64,000 nt of DNA from SFWF01 sp045591645 (GCA_045591645.1 JAZNTG010000001.1:1-64000), one strand, 5' to 3'. Shown: positions 34,130-43,830, counted from the first letter of the stretch. Program-made: numbers and translations. Notes: generated by a model not told the origin, from the sequence alone.

Positions 34130-34864
34130 ATGAATAAAACAGTATTGATCACAGGTGCTTCAAAGGGTATCGGAGCGGCAACTGCTATCCGCTTTGCTGA
34201 AAAGGGATATAACGTAGTTATGAACTATAACAATTCAGTTCAGTCGGCGCTTATTCTTCAGAAGTCACTTAGCGAAAGCGGTTTTAAGGTTATCGCCTAT
34301 CAGGCAAATGTGCGCAACAGATTAGATGTTGACTTAATGGTTAAGGAAACTATCGAGCGCTTCGGCGGTATAGATATACTCATTAATAATGCCGGCATCG
34401 CAAGTCAAGGACTGTTTACAGATATCAGTGAGATTGAGTGGAATGAAGTGATCGATATAAATCTTAACGGTACCTTTAACTGTGCTCAGGCTGTTCTCCC
34501 CCATATGATCAATAAAAAATCAGGATGTATCATTAATATCTCGTCTATGTGGGGTCAGGTCGGTGCTTCCTGCGAGGTCGCCTACTCTGCTGCAAAGGCA
34601 GGGGTTATTGGATTAACAAAGGCACTTGCGAAGGAGGTCGGTCCTAGCGGTGTCCGTGTTAATTGTATTGCCCCGGGTCTTATTGAAACCGGAATGAATC
34701 AGGAGCTTACACTCGAAGACGTAGCAGCAATAGTTGACCAAACTCCCTTGGGACGCATCGGCACTACAAACGATATCGCAACTACTGCTTTATTCCTTGC
34801 TTCTGAGGATGCATCATATATAACAGGACAGGTCATCGGTGTAAACGGTGGATTTGTAGTATAA
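34130..34864 (+). CDS. Short-chain dehydrogenase/reductase, FabG/YmfI-like
   Basis: The 244-residue classical SDR has TGASKGIGAATAIRFAEKG (cofactor loop), NNAG, the catalytic Ser in ISSMWG, and YSAAKAG with Tyr and Lys. FabG-type 3-oxoacyl-ACP reductase and the EF-P 5-aminopentanone reductase YmfI are both candidates. No fatty-acid synthesis gene adjoins, so FabG in a fab cluster is unsupported. A GGGGGAG ribosome site stands before the ATG, and a terminator follows. Confidence 0.88.
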   Translation: MNKTVLITGASKGIGAATAIRFAEKGYNVVMNYNNSVQSALILQKSLSESGFKVIAYQANVRNRLDVDLMVKETIERFGGIDILINNAGIASQGLFTDISEIEWNEVIDINLNGTFNCAQAVLPHMINKKSGCIINISSMWGQVGASCEVAYSAAKAGVIGLTKALAKEVGPSGVRVNCIAPGLIETGMNQELTLEDVAAIVDQTPLGRIGTTNDIATTALFLASEDASYITGQVIGVNGGFVV

Positions 34865-34917
34865 GAATCAGTTAAGAGGCTCTAATAAGCGGCGGACAAA
34901 AGAAAAAATACAAAATG

Positions 34918-34964
34918 AAAGATATCTTGCAAAAAACATCATTGTTGATCTGCAAGATATCTTT
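34918..34964 (+). terminator. Terminator between the SDR gene and the SipL-like gene
   Basis: AAAGATATCTTGCA (34918-34931) and TGCAAGATATCTTT (34951-34964) form a 14-bp stem followed by T. A wider pair TAAGAGGCT (34873-34881) and AGCCTCTTA (34974-34982) encloses it. Confidence 0.8.
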
Positions 34965-34982
34965 TTATTTACAGCCTCTTAT

Positions 34983-36515
34983 TTATTTTACGGGAACTAT
35001 AACTGCTCCCGAAACCGTATTTTTCCCCGAATCGACCGAATTTAGTGCCGCAATATCAGCAACACTGCTCTTATACTTTTTAGCTATTGACCATATATCT
35101 GTATCGTTTTCAAGATAGCAGACAATTATTGAGCATTCGTTAGTGCACTTGGTTGCTTCACCGTTATCTGTTACAGAGGTTACAACATTATACTCTGTAA
35201 CTTCGAATATTTCCAGACATACCGCCATTTCACAGCTGATCTCAATACAGCTGTCAGAGCTGATTACATAAGACATATTTGTTATATGAATTGATGCATC
35301 ATATTCTTTATTCTCTGCGTCTTCAGCAGATTTATATTTATATTCAAAATCGATTGCGCGTTCAGAAAACTCGGGAGACCCGCTAGCATCGCATACTATC
35401 ATTTTGATATAAGCTATCCCAAATACTGAAATACAATTGTCTATCTGCTTAATGCCTGTAGTCTGAACATCTGACCTTATATCCAGCACACTGCTCACAG
35501 CACCGCCTGAGAACTCAAGAGTTTTTTTAGCGATAAAGGTGTCATTAACTTGTTCTTTAGGACTTCTAATCCGCACGGCTTCGGTCAACGGTTCGATACT
35601 TTTGGTTGTTGAGTAAATATCCAAAACAACCGTGCTTTCCGACTCACAGTATACCTCAACACATATATTCATTTTCGCGTTAACTGTCATCGTTCGTGTT
35701 TCATCGTAGCCGCTGTTTCTGCATTTCACCTCTAAAAAAACCAGCTTTTCTTCGGTTTTGCAATTAAAATTCTCATCAATACCGTCAATGTCACAAACCT
35801 GACTATAAGGCAATTTTTGCTCAAAGTGACACGCAGTAAAGTTTTCTGCAGACAAATATGTAACACAAACAAGCAAATTGCCTTTAAGCATAACCTTGCC
35901 GTTCATTACCTTGCACTCATCAGCCAATATCTTACCGGAGTAGTTAAGTATTTTTCCTATCTGGGCATGAGACTCACTGAGAGAAATCTCTTCATCTATA
36001 ATGAGACTTTTTTCGGTGAACATTATTCTGTCCTTTGACGGTAATGTAGTGCACAGCGTTTCATAACCGTCACTCGACATCGGGCACAAACACCTTTGAA
36101 CGTTTGCTCGGTTAATACAGATTTTAACAACAATCGGACCCTTTAGCTCAAGCTTGCGTTCGCTCAACACTCGGAGATTTAATCTGTCCGACGTGGCATC
36201 AGCGGAGATCTGCACTCCTTGCAGATCAAAATCGCACTCAATATTTTTTGAAAAAATGAAAGCATTTTCATAGCTGCATAGAGTATCACGGTCATCAAGA
36301 TATATTACCTTCAGTCCTGAAACACCGTCAAGATTTAAAACGCTTCCTGATATATTTTTTGATGATATAGCTGGCTCAGTTTTTACACTAAGAACCTTTT
36401 TGATAGGAGGACAATAGTCAGGCAAAACAAACTCTGTTTCTATATGTATGTCTTTTTCGCATTTTAGTAGGCATTCTTTTGTGCAAATATTTTGAGTTTT
36501 AAAGTTACTTTCCAT
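34983..36515 (-). CDS. DUF3794/LysM protein, SipL-like spore coat protein
   Basis: The 510-residue protein has DUF3794 segments (opening LPDYCPPIKKVLSVKTEP near 33 and repeats near 160 and 310) and a C-terminal LysM-like domain (NDTDIWSIAKKYKSSVADIAALN, near 465-490). This is the layout of SipL of Clostridioides difficile, which links coat morphogenesis to SpoIVA on the forespore. The match is to architecture, not to measured identity. It stands alone on the minus strand, near the spoVM unit. Confidence 0.78.
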   Translation of the reverse strand: MESNFKTQNICTKECLLKCEKDIHIETEFVLPDYCPPIKKVLSVKTEPAISSKNISGSVLNLDGVSGLKVIYLDDRDTLCSYENAFIFSKNIECDFDLQGVQISADATSDRLNLRVLSERKLELKGPIVVKICINRANVQRCLCPMSSDGYETLCTTLPSKDRIMFTEKSLIIDEEISLSESHAQIGKILNYSGKILADECKVMNGKVMLKGNLLVCVTYLSAENFTACHFEQKLPYSQVCDIDGIDENFNCKTEEKLVFLEVKCRNSGYDETRTMTVNAKMNICVEVYCESESTVVLDIYSTTKSIEPLTEAVRIRSPKEQVNDTFIAKKTLEFSGGAVSSVLDIRSDVQTTGIKQIDNCISVFGIAYIKMIVCDASGSPEFSERAIDFEYKYKSAEDAENKEYDASIHITNMSYVISSDSCIEISCEMAVCLEIFEVTEYNVVTSVTDNGEATKCTNECSIIVCYLENDTDIWSIAKKYKSSVADIAALNSVDSGKNTVSGAVIVPVK

Positions 36516-36578
36516 ATTATCTGCTCCTTTTACAATTCATTCTTTAAATGTATATTAATAATCAAGCTCAAATATGAA

Positions 36579-36605
36579 AAAAGCTGAGAAAATTTCTCAG
36601 CTTTT
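36579..36605 (-). terminator. Terminator after spoVM
   Basis: AAAAGCTGAG (36579-36588) and CTCAGCTTTT (36596-36605) pair; on the minus strand TTTTTT follows. Confidence 0.85.
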
Positions 36606-36613
36606 GTGCGTAT

Positions 36614-36697
36614 CTATGTATTATCCTTTTTCACTTTAAAAATCAGTCTTAAAAAACCGCTTAATATCTTCGGACTCTTAACAAGAACAACCTTCAT
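36614..36697 (-). CDS. spoVM: SpoVM, 27-residue curvature-sensing spore morphogenetic peptide
   Basis: The 27-codon gene encodes MKVVLVKSPKILSGFLRLI followed by FKVKKDNT. It aligns without gaps to SpoVM of Bacillus subtilis and keeps Met1-Lys2, Lys7, Pro9, Lys10, Leu12, Gly14 and Arg17; Pro9 is needed for membrane curvature sensing in that organism. SpoVM is an amphipathic helix that marks the forespore and recruits SpoIVA. GGGAG lies eight bases before the ATG. In Bacillus spoVM also follows the prpC-prkC-rsgA group, which matches here. It is followed by a terminator. Confidence 0.9.
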   Translation of the reverse strand: MKVVLVKSPKILSGFLRLIFKVKKDNT

Positions 36698-36711
36698 AAC
36701 AGAAACTCCCA

Positions 36712-36867
36712 TCAACAGCATTTAGCACAGAATATGCCCAGTATAATTACAACGGCAGCAAGTATTCCGACAAGAAATTTCGCCGGTAAAAAGCACGCTA
36801 GCAGCAGTCCCGTACCGAACGCAGCGATCAGCACACCGTTTTTTAACACGTTATTTCTTTTTCTCAT
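36712..36867 (-). CDS. 51-residue hydrophobic peptide upstream of spoVM
   Basis: The reading frame begins MRKRNNVLKNGVLIAAF and ends ILGIFCAKCC. A basic head is followed by two short hydrophobic spans (about 11-28 and 29-46) around LPAKF, and a Cys-rich tail (C25, C47, C50, C51). A GGCGGTGG sequence precedes the ATG. It ends 14 bases before spoVM, so the two should be on one transcript. I do not recognise the family. It may be a sporulation membrane peptide because of its neighbour; this is inference. Confidence 0.65.
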   Translation of the reverse strand: MRKRNNVLKNGVLIAAFGTGLLLACFLPAKFLVGILAAVVIILGIFCAKCC

Positions 36868-36930
36868 AAGCCACCGCCTTCATCAACCTATTACCATTAT
36901 ATTAGGACCTTTAAAAAATGTTACGAAAAG

Positions 36931-36954
36931 AACCGATAGCATCAGCTATCGGTT
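36931..36954 (-). terminator. Terminator of rsgA, separating it from the spoVM unit
   Basis: AACCGATAGC and GCTATCGGTT form a 10-bp stem with loop ATCA, overlapping the rsgA stop codon; TTCTTTT follows on the minus strand. Confidence 0.8.
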
Positions 36955-37827
36955 TTTGATATTCCACGGCTTAATATCTTTTAGTTCATCAAAGATAGTT
37001 CTGTAGGAAGAAAGTCTGTCAAAATCTATGTTACCCAGCTTTACAGCTTCATCTACAGAGCAGCCTGCCTCCCCTATATGCTTGCAATCCGAAAAGCGGC
37101 ACGAGCCATCATAATCTGCAAATTCAGGAAAGCAAGAAGTAAGAGCATCCTTGAACTCAATATTGTTCATATCATATTCGAATGACGAGAACCCAGGTGT
37201 ATCCGCGACATATCCGTCATAGCAGTGATAAAATAACTCACAGTGACGGGTAGTGTGTCTGCCTCTGCCAAGCTTTTCACTGACCTCACCCGTTGAAAGC
37301 TCAAGTTCAGGGAAAATTCTATTCAGAATACTTGTCTTGCCCACTCCAGAATTGCCTGTAAAAGCACTAGTGCACCCGCGCAGTTCGGCGATGATGTCAG
37401 CTATCCCAAGACCGCTGACAGCAGAACACTCAATAACGGTATATCCGACAGACTTATATTTGCAAATATAAGAAGACAGATCTCCCATATCGCTCTTGTT
37501 AAAGACGATTACAGGCGTTATTTTTTTAAATTCACAAAGAGCTGTCATTCTGTCGATGAGCAGAAGATTAGGTATAGGAGTTACTGCAGAGGATATGATA
37601 AACAGCTTATCAATATTCGCAAGCGGCGGACGGTCAAGAAAATTTCTACGTTCATAGATCTTTTCAACCGTTCCCTTATCACCGCTTAATGACACTTCAA
37701 CCACGTCACCGACAAGCGGAGAGGTCCCGATGCTCCGAAACCTTCCCCTTGCCTTGCATTCTATAATTCTTTCTTCGTTTTTCACATAGTAGAAGCCCGC
37801 GACAGATTTAACTATCAATCCGATCAT
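36946..37827 (-). CDS. rsgA: Ribosome small subunit-dependent GTPase RsgA (YloQ/CpgA)
   Basis: RsgA checks the decoding centre in late 30S assembly. The 293-residue protein has an OB-fold, then circularly permuted GTPase motifs: NKSD (G4) before GNSGVGKTSILNRIF (G1) and DTPGFSSFE (G3), and a C-terminal zinc knuckle CRFSDCKHIGEAGCSV. The start at 37827 (MIGLIVKSVAG) fits the family; a longer frame is an artefact. It lies ten bases after prkC. Confidence 0.96.
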   Translation of the reverse strand: MIGLIVKSVAGFYYVKNEERIIECKARGRFRSIGTSPLVGDVVEVSLSGDKGTVEKIYERRNFLDRPPLANIDKLFIISSAVTPIPNLLLIDRMTALCEFKKITPVIVFNKSDMGDLSSYICKYKSVGYTVIECSAVSGLGIADIIAELRGCTSAFTGNSGVGKTSILNRIFPELELSTGEVSEKLGRGRHTTRHCELFYHCYDGYVADTPGFSSFEYDMNNIEFKDALTSCFPEFADYDGSCRFSDCKHIGEAGCSVDEAVKLGNIDFDRLSSYRTIFDELKDIKPWNIKNR

Positions 37828-37837
37828 AAACTTCTGC

Positions 37838-39802
37838 TCAGTCCTTTTTCGGATAATCAAATTTATCGGAATTGTTTACCACGACAAATGCTCCGCTCTC
37901 ATCTGTTATCTGAATCTGCAGCACATCGAAGCCCGAGTTAATTCCTGAGCCTGTTGAAAGTCTTACAGTGAATTTAGCATACTTCTTTTCAACCTTGACA
38001 CCTGTAAAGGTATATGTGTAACCGAATTCGTTTAGATCGATCAAACCCGAAGAGGAAGCTACAACATTTCCGTTTGCATCGAGAAGTGAAACATGTGCAC
38101 TGTCAGCAGCAAAATCCTCTGGAAGCTTTACAGCAAGATCAACAAGCAGATATCCTCTGCTAAGACCTATATTGACAGCGCTACCCTTATTGACTGTTAC
38201 GGTATTAACCCTTGAAGGATCCTGTGTAACAACAAAACCAGCATCTGTAAAAGAGTTTACTTCTGTAACATCCCCGAGTGTCAGACCGTAGCGTTGTAGC
38301 TCAAGCTCTGCATCCGCTCGAGAGAGTCCAATAAGATTCGGAAGAGATACAGGAATCTCAGGCTGTCCTGAGCTAACATAGAGCGTTATCTCTGAATTCT
38401 CTGTCAGCTCTGAACCCTTGGCCGGATCTGTTCTGATAACATTTCCTGCAGTAATATCTGTGTTAGCCTCAACCACCTCATTAACAATAAAGCCTTTGGT
38501 TTCAAGCTCCTGCTTTGCGCGTACTGCAGACATATTGTATACATCAGGGACGAAAACTGTCTTCTCTCCCAGACTTACATAAAGAGTTAACTTTCCACCC
38601 TTTTTGATGTCCTTTCCAGCCACAGGATCCTGCTTGAAAATTTCACCAGGCTCGTATTTATCAGAATTTTCATACTTGAAAACTATCTCATAGAGATCGT
38701 TATATTCTGCGTTAGTCTGAACCTCTGTATACTGCAGACCGACAAGATCGTGAACACTGAACTCTTCACTGTCGCCGAGGAAGAACTCACGGTATAAGAA
38801 TATACCAAGGATGATTATTGCGATGACAAAGGTAACCGAGATACCTGCAAGTATTGGTATTATGGGGGATTTCTCAGTTTCCTCTTTCTTATTAGCTTCA
38901 TGTTCATTTTCCGAAATAGGAATAAACTTTGTCGGTGAATCATCAATAAAATAGTCGTAATCAAAGGTTACAGCGGGATTCTTTTTAAATTCCTCAAGAT
39001 CACACAGCATCTCAGCTGCAGACTTATAGCGCTTAGCGGCATCCTTCTGCATAGCGTGCATAGTGACCTGCTCAAGCCCTAGAGGAATGGAACCGTTTAT
39101 ATCACGCGGCAGCTTGGGATCCTTCTGCAGCTGCATAATGGCTACAGAAACAGCACTTTCCGCTTGAAAAGGAAGCTGTCCTGTGATCATTTCATAAAGC
39201 ATAACCCCGACCGAGTAGATATCTGCCTTGTCGTCGGTATTTTCACCTCTCGCCTGTTCAGGACTGATATAGTGCACAGAGCCTATTGCCTTATCGGTAA
39301 TAGTTCTCTGCTCGCTTCTTGCGAAACGCGCTATACCGAAATCGGTAACCTTGATTGTGCCGTCCGAAAGCACCATAATATTGTGAGGCTTAACATCTCT
39401 GTGAACAACACCCTTATCGTGTGCGTGCTGCAGACCGCGCAGGATCTGCAGTGTAAAACGAACAGCATCGTTCCAAGAAAGCGGCCCCTGACGGTCTATA
39501 TATTCCTTAAGAGTAATTCCGTCAATGTATTCCATAACTATATACTGTATAAGGTCACCAAAGCTTACATCAAACACCTTGACGATATTGGGATGAGACA
39601 GAACCGCAATTGCCTTAGACTCATTCTTGAACCTGCGCAAAAACTCATCATTGCCTGTAAATTCATCCTTTAATATTTTGATGGCAACGATCTTATCATC
39701 AACATTGTCATAAGCCTTATAAACAACAGCCATGCCACCTACACCGATGATCTCGCTGATCTCGTATCTGCCGTCAAGTCTCTTTCCAACATATTTATCC
39801 AT
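37838..39802 (-). CDS. prkC: PASTA-domain Ser/Thr protein kinase PrkC
   Basis: PrkC/Stk1 senses muropeptides or lipid II and phosphorylates many targets; in Bacillus it triggers spore germination. The 654-residue protein has the kinase domain (GVGGMAVVYKAYD, AIKILKDE, HRDVKPHNIM, VTDFGIAR), a membrane helix near 325-345, and three PASTA repeats (VPDVYNMSAVRAKQELETKG and similar) with a C-terminal beta domain. It follows prpC by 42 bases. Confidence 0.97.
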   Translation of the reverse strand: MDKYVGKRLDGRYEISEIIGVGGMAVVYKAYDNVDDKIVAIKILKDEFTGNDEFLRRFKNESKAIAVLSHPNIVKVFDVSFGDLIQYIVMEYIDGITLKEYIDRQGPLSWNDAVRFTLQILRGLQHAHDKGVVHRDVKPHNIMVLSDGTIKVTDFGIARFARSEQRTITDKAIGSVHYISPEQARGENTDDKADIYSVGVMLYEMITGQLPFQAESAVSVAIMQLQKDPKLPRDINGSIPLGLEQVTMHAMQKDAAKRYKSAAEMLCDLEEFKKNPAVTFDYDYFIDDSPTKFIPISENEHEANKKEETEKSPIIPILAGISVTFVIAIIILGIFLYREFFLGDSEEFSVHDLVGLQYTEVQTNAEYNDLYEIVFKYENSDKYEPGEIFKQDPVAGKDIKKGGKLTLYVSLGEKTVFVPDVYNMSAVRAKQELETKGFIVNEVVEANTDITAGNVIRTDPAKGSELTENSEITLYVSSGQPEIPVSLPNLIGLSRADAELELQRYGLTLGDVTEVNSFTDAGFVVTQDPSRVNTVTVNKGSAVNIGLSRGYLLVDLAVKLPEDFAADSAHVSLLDANGNVVASSSGLIDLNEFGYTYTFTGVKVEKKYAKFTVRLSTGSGINSGFDVLQIQITDESGAFVVVNNSDKFDYPKKD

Positions 39803-39844
39803 AACAAACCTTCCAATCTTTATGTCAAAATTTACGGTAGGATA

Positions 39845-40570
39845 TTAATAAATTAAAACAACAGTAATGTTATCTCCGCCGCCTGCATCATTTGCGAGAT
39901 CAACAAGCGTTTGTGCTGACTGCTCCTGAGGTACGGTCTTCAACACTTCGTATATTTTTTCCTCACTGACATAGTTTGTAAGTCCGTCGGTACATATTAG
40001 CAGTATATTGTTTTCAGGTTTAATAGCTATATTATAGTCACCGAAAACAGAGCTTTCTGCACCGACAGCTCTAGTTATTATATTCTTTTTTGGATGTAAT
40101 CTTGCCTCATCTTCACTGATCTCTCCGCTGTCGATCATATTCTGAACGACCGAATGGTCTACAGTAAGCCTTACAAGCTGTTCATTTGTCACAAGGTAGG
40201 CTCGGCTGTCACCCACGTGAACAATATGGGCGAGATTGTCGCAGACAAGAGCGGCAACTACCGTTGTTCCCATTCCGAAGTAGCTCTCATTCTCCTTTGA
40301 TTTTTCATAGATTTCAACATTTGCGGAATCAACAGCAGCACGGAGCATATTCTCAATAGAATTGCTGTTCATTTTTGGGGAATATGAATTAACTATATAT
40401 TCAGATACTATTTTTGCGGCACACTCACTGGCAACATGTCCTCCGTTAGCACCGCCCATACCGTCACACACGACTGCAAAAGCAGCTCCGTTATCGAATT
40501 CACCCGCTACAAAAGCATCCTGATTGTCCGAACGCTTTAAGCCAACATCAGATTTACTGAATATTTTCAA
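39845..40570 (-). CDS. prpC: PP2C-type protein phosphatase PrpC/Stp1
   Basis: PrpC reverses PrkC phosphorylation using Mn2+/Mg2+. The 241-residue protein has GLKRSDNQDAF, VVCDGMGGANGGHVAS, HVGDSRAYL and DNITVVLI, giving the metal Asp residues. The start is the TTG at 40570, with AGGAGGGG six bases before it; a longer reading would lie in rlmN. It overlaps rlmN by 17 bases. Confidence 0.96.
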   Translation of the reverse strand: MKIFSKSDVGLKRSDNQDAFVAGEFDNGAAFAVVCDGMGGANGGHVASECAAKIVSEYIVNSYSPKMNSNSIENMLRAAVDSANVEIYEKSKENESYFGMGTTVVAALVCDNLAHIVHVGDSRAYLVTNEQLVRLTVDHSVVQNMIDSGEISEDEARLHPKKNIITRAVGAESSVFGDYNIAIKPENNILLICTDGLTNYVSEEKIYEVLKTVPQEQSAQTLVDLANDAGGGDNITVVLIY

Positions 40571-41612
40571 CAGTATCCCCTCCTTCTTTTTCATATTTAC
40601 GGCGAAGCTGACCGCATGATGCATTAATATCACTGCCGAGAGTTCTTCTGACCGTTGTGTTTATACCTAAGCCGTTAAGCTTGTCGCAAAAGTGCTGTAA
40701 AGCTTTTCGGTCGGATTTTTCATAAGTATTTTCCTTTATCGGGTTTACGGGAATGAGATTTACATGACACATAATACCTCGTAGTATTCTGGCAAGCTCA
40801 TTTGCGCAAGCATTGCTATCATTTACACCCTTGATCATTGCGTACTCAAAAGAAATTCTTCTGCCTGTTACCTTCTGATATGCTTTACACGCTTCGATCA
40901 GCTCAGCAATATTCCATTTTTTATTGACCTTCATCATTTTACTTCTGATATCGTCAAACGGCGCGTGAAGCGAAATTGAAAGCGTAATTGGTAGGTTTTC
41001 TTCACTTAATTTATATATACCCGTTACAAGACCTGAAGTTGATAAGGATATATGACGAAGTCCGATATTTATACCGTTGTCATCAGAGATAAGCCTTAAG
41101 AACTTAACAACATTATCATAATTATCAAGCGGCTCACCCATACCCATAAGCACGATATTTGATATTCTGATATTATTATCGGTATTGGCTTTCATAACCT
41201 GCGCCAGCATTTCAGACGGAAGCAAATTTCTGTAAAGACCGTTTATACCCGAAGCGCAGAAGCTGCAGCCCATTCGGCAACCGACCTGAGTTGATATGCA
41301 AACTGTATAGCCGTGCTCATATTTCATTACGACCGACTCAATATATTCACCGTCATAAAGGCGATAAAGATATTTTACCGTACCATCAAGCTGGGATACC
41401 AGCTTCTTTTCTATCGTAACATCGGGTATAAAATAATTCTCTTTCAGAATTTCCCGTGTTGCTTTAGAAAGATTAGTCATATGGTCGAAGTCAAGCGTAC
41501 CGCTGCTCAGCCACTTATACACCTGTGCAGCGCGAAACTTCTTTTCACCTATCAGAGCAAACTCTGCTTCAAGCTCAGGCAAACTCATTGAGCGAATATC
41601 TTTTTTGGGCAA
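40554..41612 (-). CDS. rlmN: Dual-specificity RNA methyltransferase RlmN
   Basis: RlmN makes 2-methyladenosine at A2503 of 23S rRNA and A37 of some tRNAs through a radical SAM mechanism. The 352-residue protein has CRMGCSFCASGINGLYRN (CxxxCxxC), GMGEPLDNYDNV and the C-terminal catalytic Cys in SDINASCGQLRRK. It lies 15 bases after rsmB. Confidence 0.97.
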   Translation of the reverse strand: MPKKDIRSMSLPELEAEFALIGEKKFRAAQVYKWLSSGTLDFDHMTNLSKATREILKENYFIPDVTIEKKLVSQLDGTVKYLYRLYDGEYIESVVMKYEHGYTVCISTQVGCRMGCSFCASGINGLYRNLLPSEMLAQVMKANTDNNIRISNIVLMGMGEPLDNYDNVVKFLRLISDDNGINIGLRHISLSTSGLVTGIYKLSEENLPITLSISLHAPFDDIRSKMMKVNKKWNIAELIEACKAYQKVTGRRISFEYAMIKGVNDSNACANELARILRGIMCHVNLIPVNPIKENTYEKSDRKALQHFCDKLNGLGINTTVRRTLGSDINASCGQLRRKYEKEGGDTVENIQ

Positions 41613-41627
41613 TAACTCATCTCCAAA

Positions 41628-42905
41628 TCAGTGTTTTTGTAATACTGCGGCGAAAAATCCGTCTGAAGCATCATTCTGAGGCAAAAAGGTTTTAGCCTCA
41701 AGTAATTCGTAATTATTGTGTGTATGAAGAAAAGTGCTAACTACCTGCTCATTCTCACGCTTACAGAGAGTACAGGTAGAATAAAGCAGCCTTCCGCCTC
41801 TTTTAAGATAACGGTCTGCGTTAATGAGTATTTTTTTCTGAAGCTGATTAAGCTCATCGAAATTGTCAGGTTTTCTGTATTTGATGTCAGGCTTGCGTCT
41901 AAGCACTCCGAGCCCTGAACACGGCACATCACATATTATCTTATCAAACTCACCGAGACCTTCTTTAAAAACAGAGGCGTCGCTTATCTCAGTGCAAATA
42001 TTCTCAAAGCCGAGCCTCTCTGCACCGGCTTTAATAAGCTCGACACGCTGTGCGTAAAAATCCAAAGCGACAATACTGATATTATCTGCAGAAGTCGCTG
42101 CTGTAAATGCTTTTCCGCCCGGTGCCGAGCACATATCCAACACGCGGTCATTATTATTAATATCAAGCATCGAGATCGCGCGCTGACAAGAAATATCCTG
42201 AACGTGAAAAAGACCCTGTTTATACGCTTTTAAACCGTCTATGGAAGAATATCCCCTAATTTCAAGTGCATTTTCCGTATTAGTAATTACTGCGTCTACA
42301 TTCTCAGCCGACAAAAGCTCACAAAGCTCTAAAGCAGATATTTTTCTTGTGTTGACGCGAATATATGTGGGTGGCGGTAAAAGTGTTTCTTTTAAAAACT
42401 GCTCGGCTGTCTCTACCGAAAGATCATTGACCAAAATATTAACTATCCACTCAGGACAGGAATATCTGACCATCATATCATAAGCCGAATTACCGCTTGG
42501 TAGCTTTATCTCACTTCGGGTAATATTCCTGAGCACACCGTTAACAAAGCCCGCACCGTAGGACTCCTTTGAAGCTTTCACAAGCTTTACGGCTTCGTTT
42601 ACAGCGGCAGAGTCAGGTATTTTATCCATATACTTCATCTGATAAACCGCGCTTCTCAGCACATTCATCGTGAACGGTTTAATTTTATTAAAGCCTGTTT
42701 TTATAAACTGCTTTAATATAAAGTCAATGGTTATTTTTCTGTCTAACGTGCCGTAGAAAATTGAGGTGCAAAGCGCCTTATCCTCACGCGAGAGCTCATA
42801 TTCACGGAAAAGAGAATTAAGCGTAATATTTGAATAGGCACCGTCTGCATCGACCCTGCAAAGAGCCCTTACAGCAAGGCCTCTCGGACTTATCTTACTG
42901 CTCAC
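41628..42905 (-). CDS. rsmB: 16S rRNA (cytosine(967)-C(5))-methyltransferase RsmB
   Basis: The 425-residue protein joins an NusB-like RNA-binding domain (about 1-130) to a SAM methyltransferase domain. VLDMCSAPGGKAFTAATS is motif I, IICDVPCSGLGVLRRKPD holds the active Cys, and STCTLCKRENEQVV the second Cys region. It overlaps fmt by eleven bases. Confidence 0.95.
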   Translation of the reverse strand: MSSKISPRGLAVRALCRVDADGAYSNITLNSLFREYELSREDKALCTSIFYGTLDRKITIDFILKQFIKTGFNKIKPFTMNVLRSAVYQMKYMDKIPDSAAVNEAVKLVKASKESYGAGFVNGVLRNITRSEIKLPSGNSAYDMMVRYSCPEWIVNILVNDLSVETAEQFLKETLLPPPTYIRVNTRKISALELCELLSAENVDAVITNTENALEIRGYSSIDGLKAYKQGLFHVQDISCQRAISMLDINNNDRVLDMCSAPGGKAFTAATSADNISIVALDFYAQRVELIKAGAERLGFENICTEISDASVFKEGLGEFDKIICDVPCSGLGVLRRKPDIKYRKPDNFDELNQLQKKILINADRYLKRGGRLLYSTCTLCKRENEQVVSTFLHTHNNYELLEAKTFLPQNDASDGFFAAVLQKH

Positions 42906-43830
42906 TGCTTATCACTGTACCCTTCTCTATCGAATGGCCCTTAAGATAGTCAGCAGCAGACATTCTCTTTGAACCCTCAGGCTGTATTTCACATAGCAAA
43001 ACACAATTTCCGTCGCCGCAAGATATCACAAGCTCAGTATCAGACTTTACAACCGTTCCTGCAGGCTTATCGGTCGAAAATGACAAGCGGGACGAAAGCA
43101 CCTTGACACGCTTACCGTGTAAAAAGAAGTAGGCCGCAGGCCACGAATAAAATCCGCGTATAAGATTATGGATTTCAGCAGCAGATTTTGTAAAATCAAT
43201 ATGACCCATTTCTCGGGTAATTATCGGTGCGTAGGTGGATAAAGAATCGTCCTGTTTTTCGGGAATAATACTTCCCTCTTCAAGTCCAATAAGTGTCTTT
43301 ATCATTAAGTCAGCGCCGATAGGTGACAAACGGTCGTGAAGCTCCTCGCCTGTTTCGTTTTCACCTATCACTACTTCCTCTTTGAGAAGCATATCACCTG
43401 TATCAAGGCCCTTTTCCATCAGCATTGTAGTAATACCTGTTACCTTATCTCCGCATACAATCGACCACTGTATCGGTGATGCTCCTCTGTGTCGCGGAAG
43501 CAACGAAGCATGACCGTTTACGCATCCGTATTTCGGGATATTCAGTATTACCTCTGGAAGAATTTTGCCGTATGCTACAACAACGATAACATCAGGTGAA
43601 AGCTCTTGTATCTGCTTTGTAACATCATCACTTTTAAGTGTTACTGGCTGATACACAGGAATACCGTATTTTTCAGCACAAGCCTTTACAGGCGGCGGAG
43701 TTAATATCTGCTTTCTTCCAACAGCCTTATCAGGTTGAGTAAAAACTGCTGAGACCTTATGCTCTGATGAAATCAAGGCTTCAAGTGTAGGAACTGCGAA
43801 ATCGGGGGTTCCCATAAAAACGATTCTCAT
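42895..43830 (-). CDS. fmt: Methionyl-tRNA formyltransferase
   Basis: Fmt formylates initiator Met-tRNA with 10-formyl-THF. The 311-residue protein has MRIVFMGTPDFAVP, the catalytic stretch VNGHASLLPRHRGASPIQW with Asn and His, and GDKVTGITTMLMEKGLDTGDML with Asp. It follows def by four bases. Confidence 0.97.
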   Translation of the reverse strand: MRIVFMGTPDFAVPTLEALISSEHKVSAVFTQPDKAVGRKQILTPPPVKACAEKYGIPVYQPVTLKSDDVTKQIQELSPDVIVVVAYGKILPEVILNIPKYGCVNGHASLLPRHRGASPIQWSIVCGDKVTGITTMLMEKGLDTGDMLLKEEVVIGENETGEELHDRLSPIGADLMIKTLIGLEEGSIIPEKQDDSLSTYAPIITREMGHIDFTKSAAEIHNLIRGFYSWPAAYFFLHGKRVKVLSSRLSFSTDKPAGTVVKSDTELVISCGDGNCVLLCEIQPEGSKRMSAADYLKGHSIEKGTVISSEQ

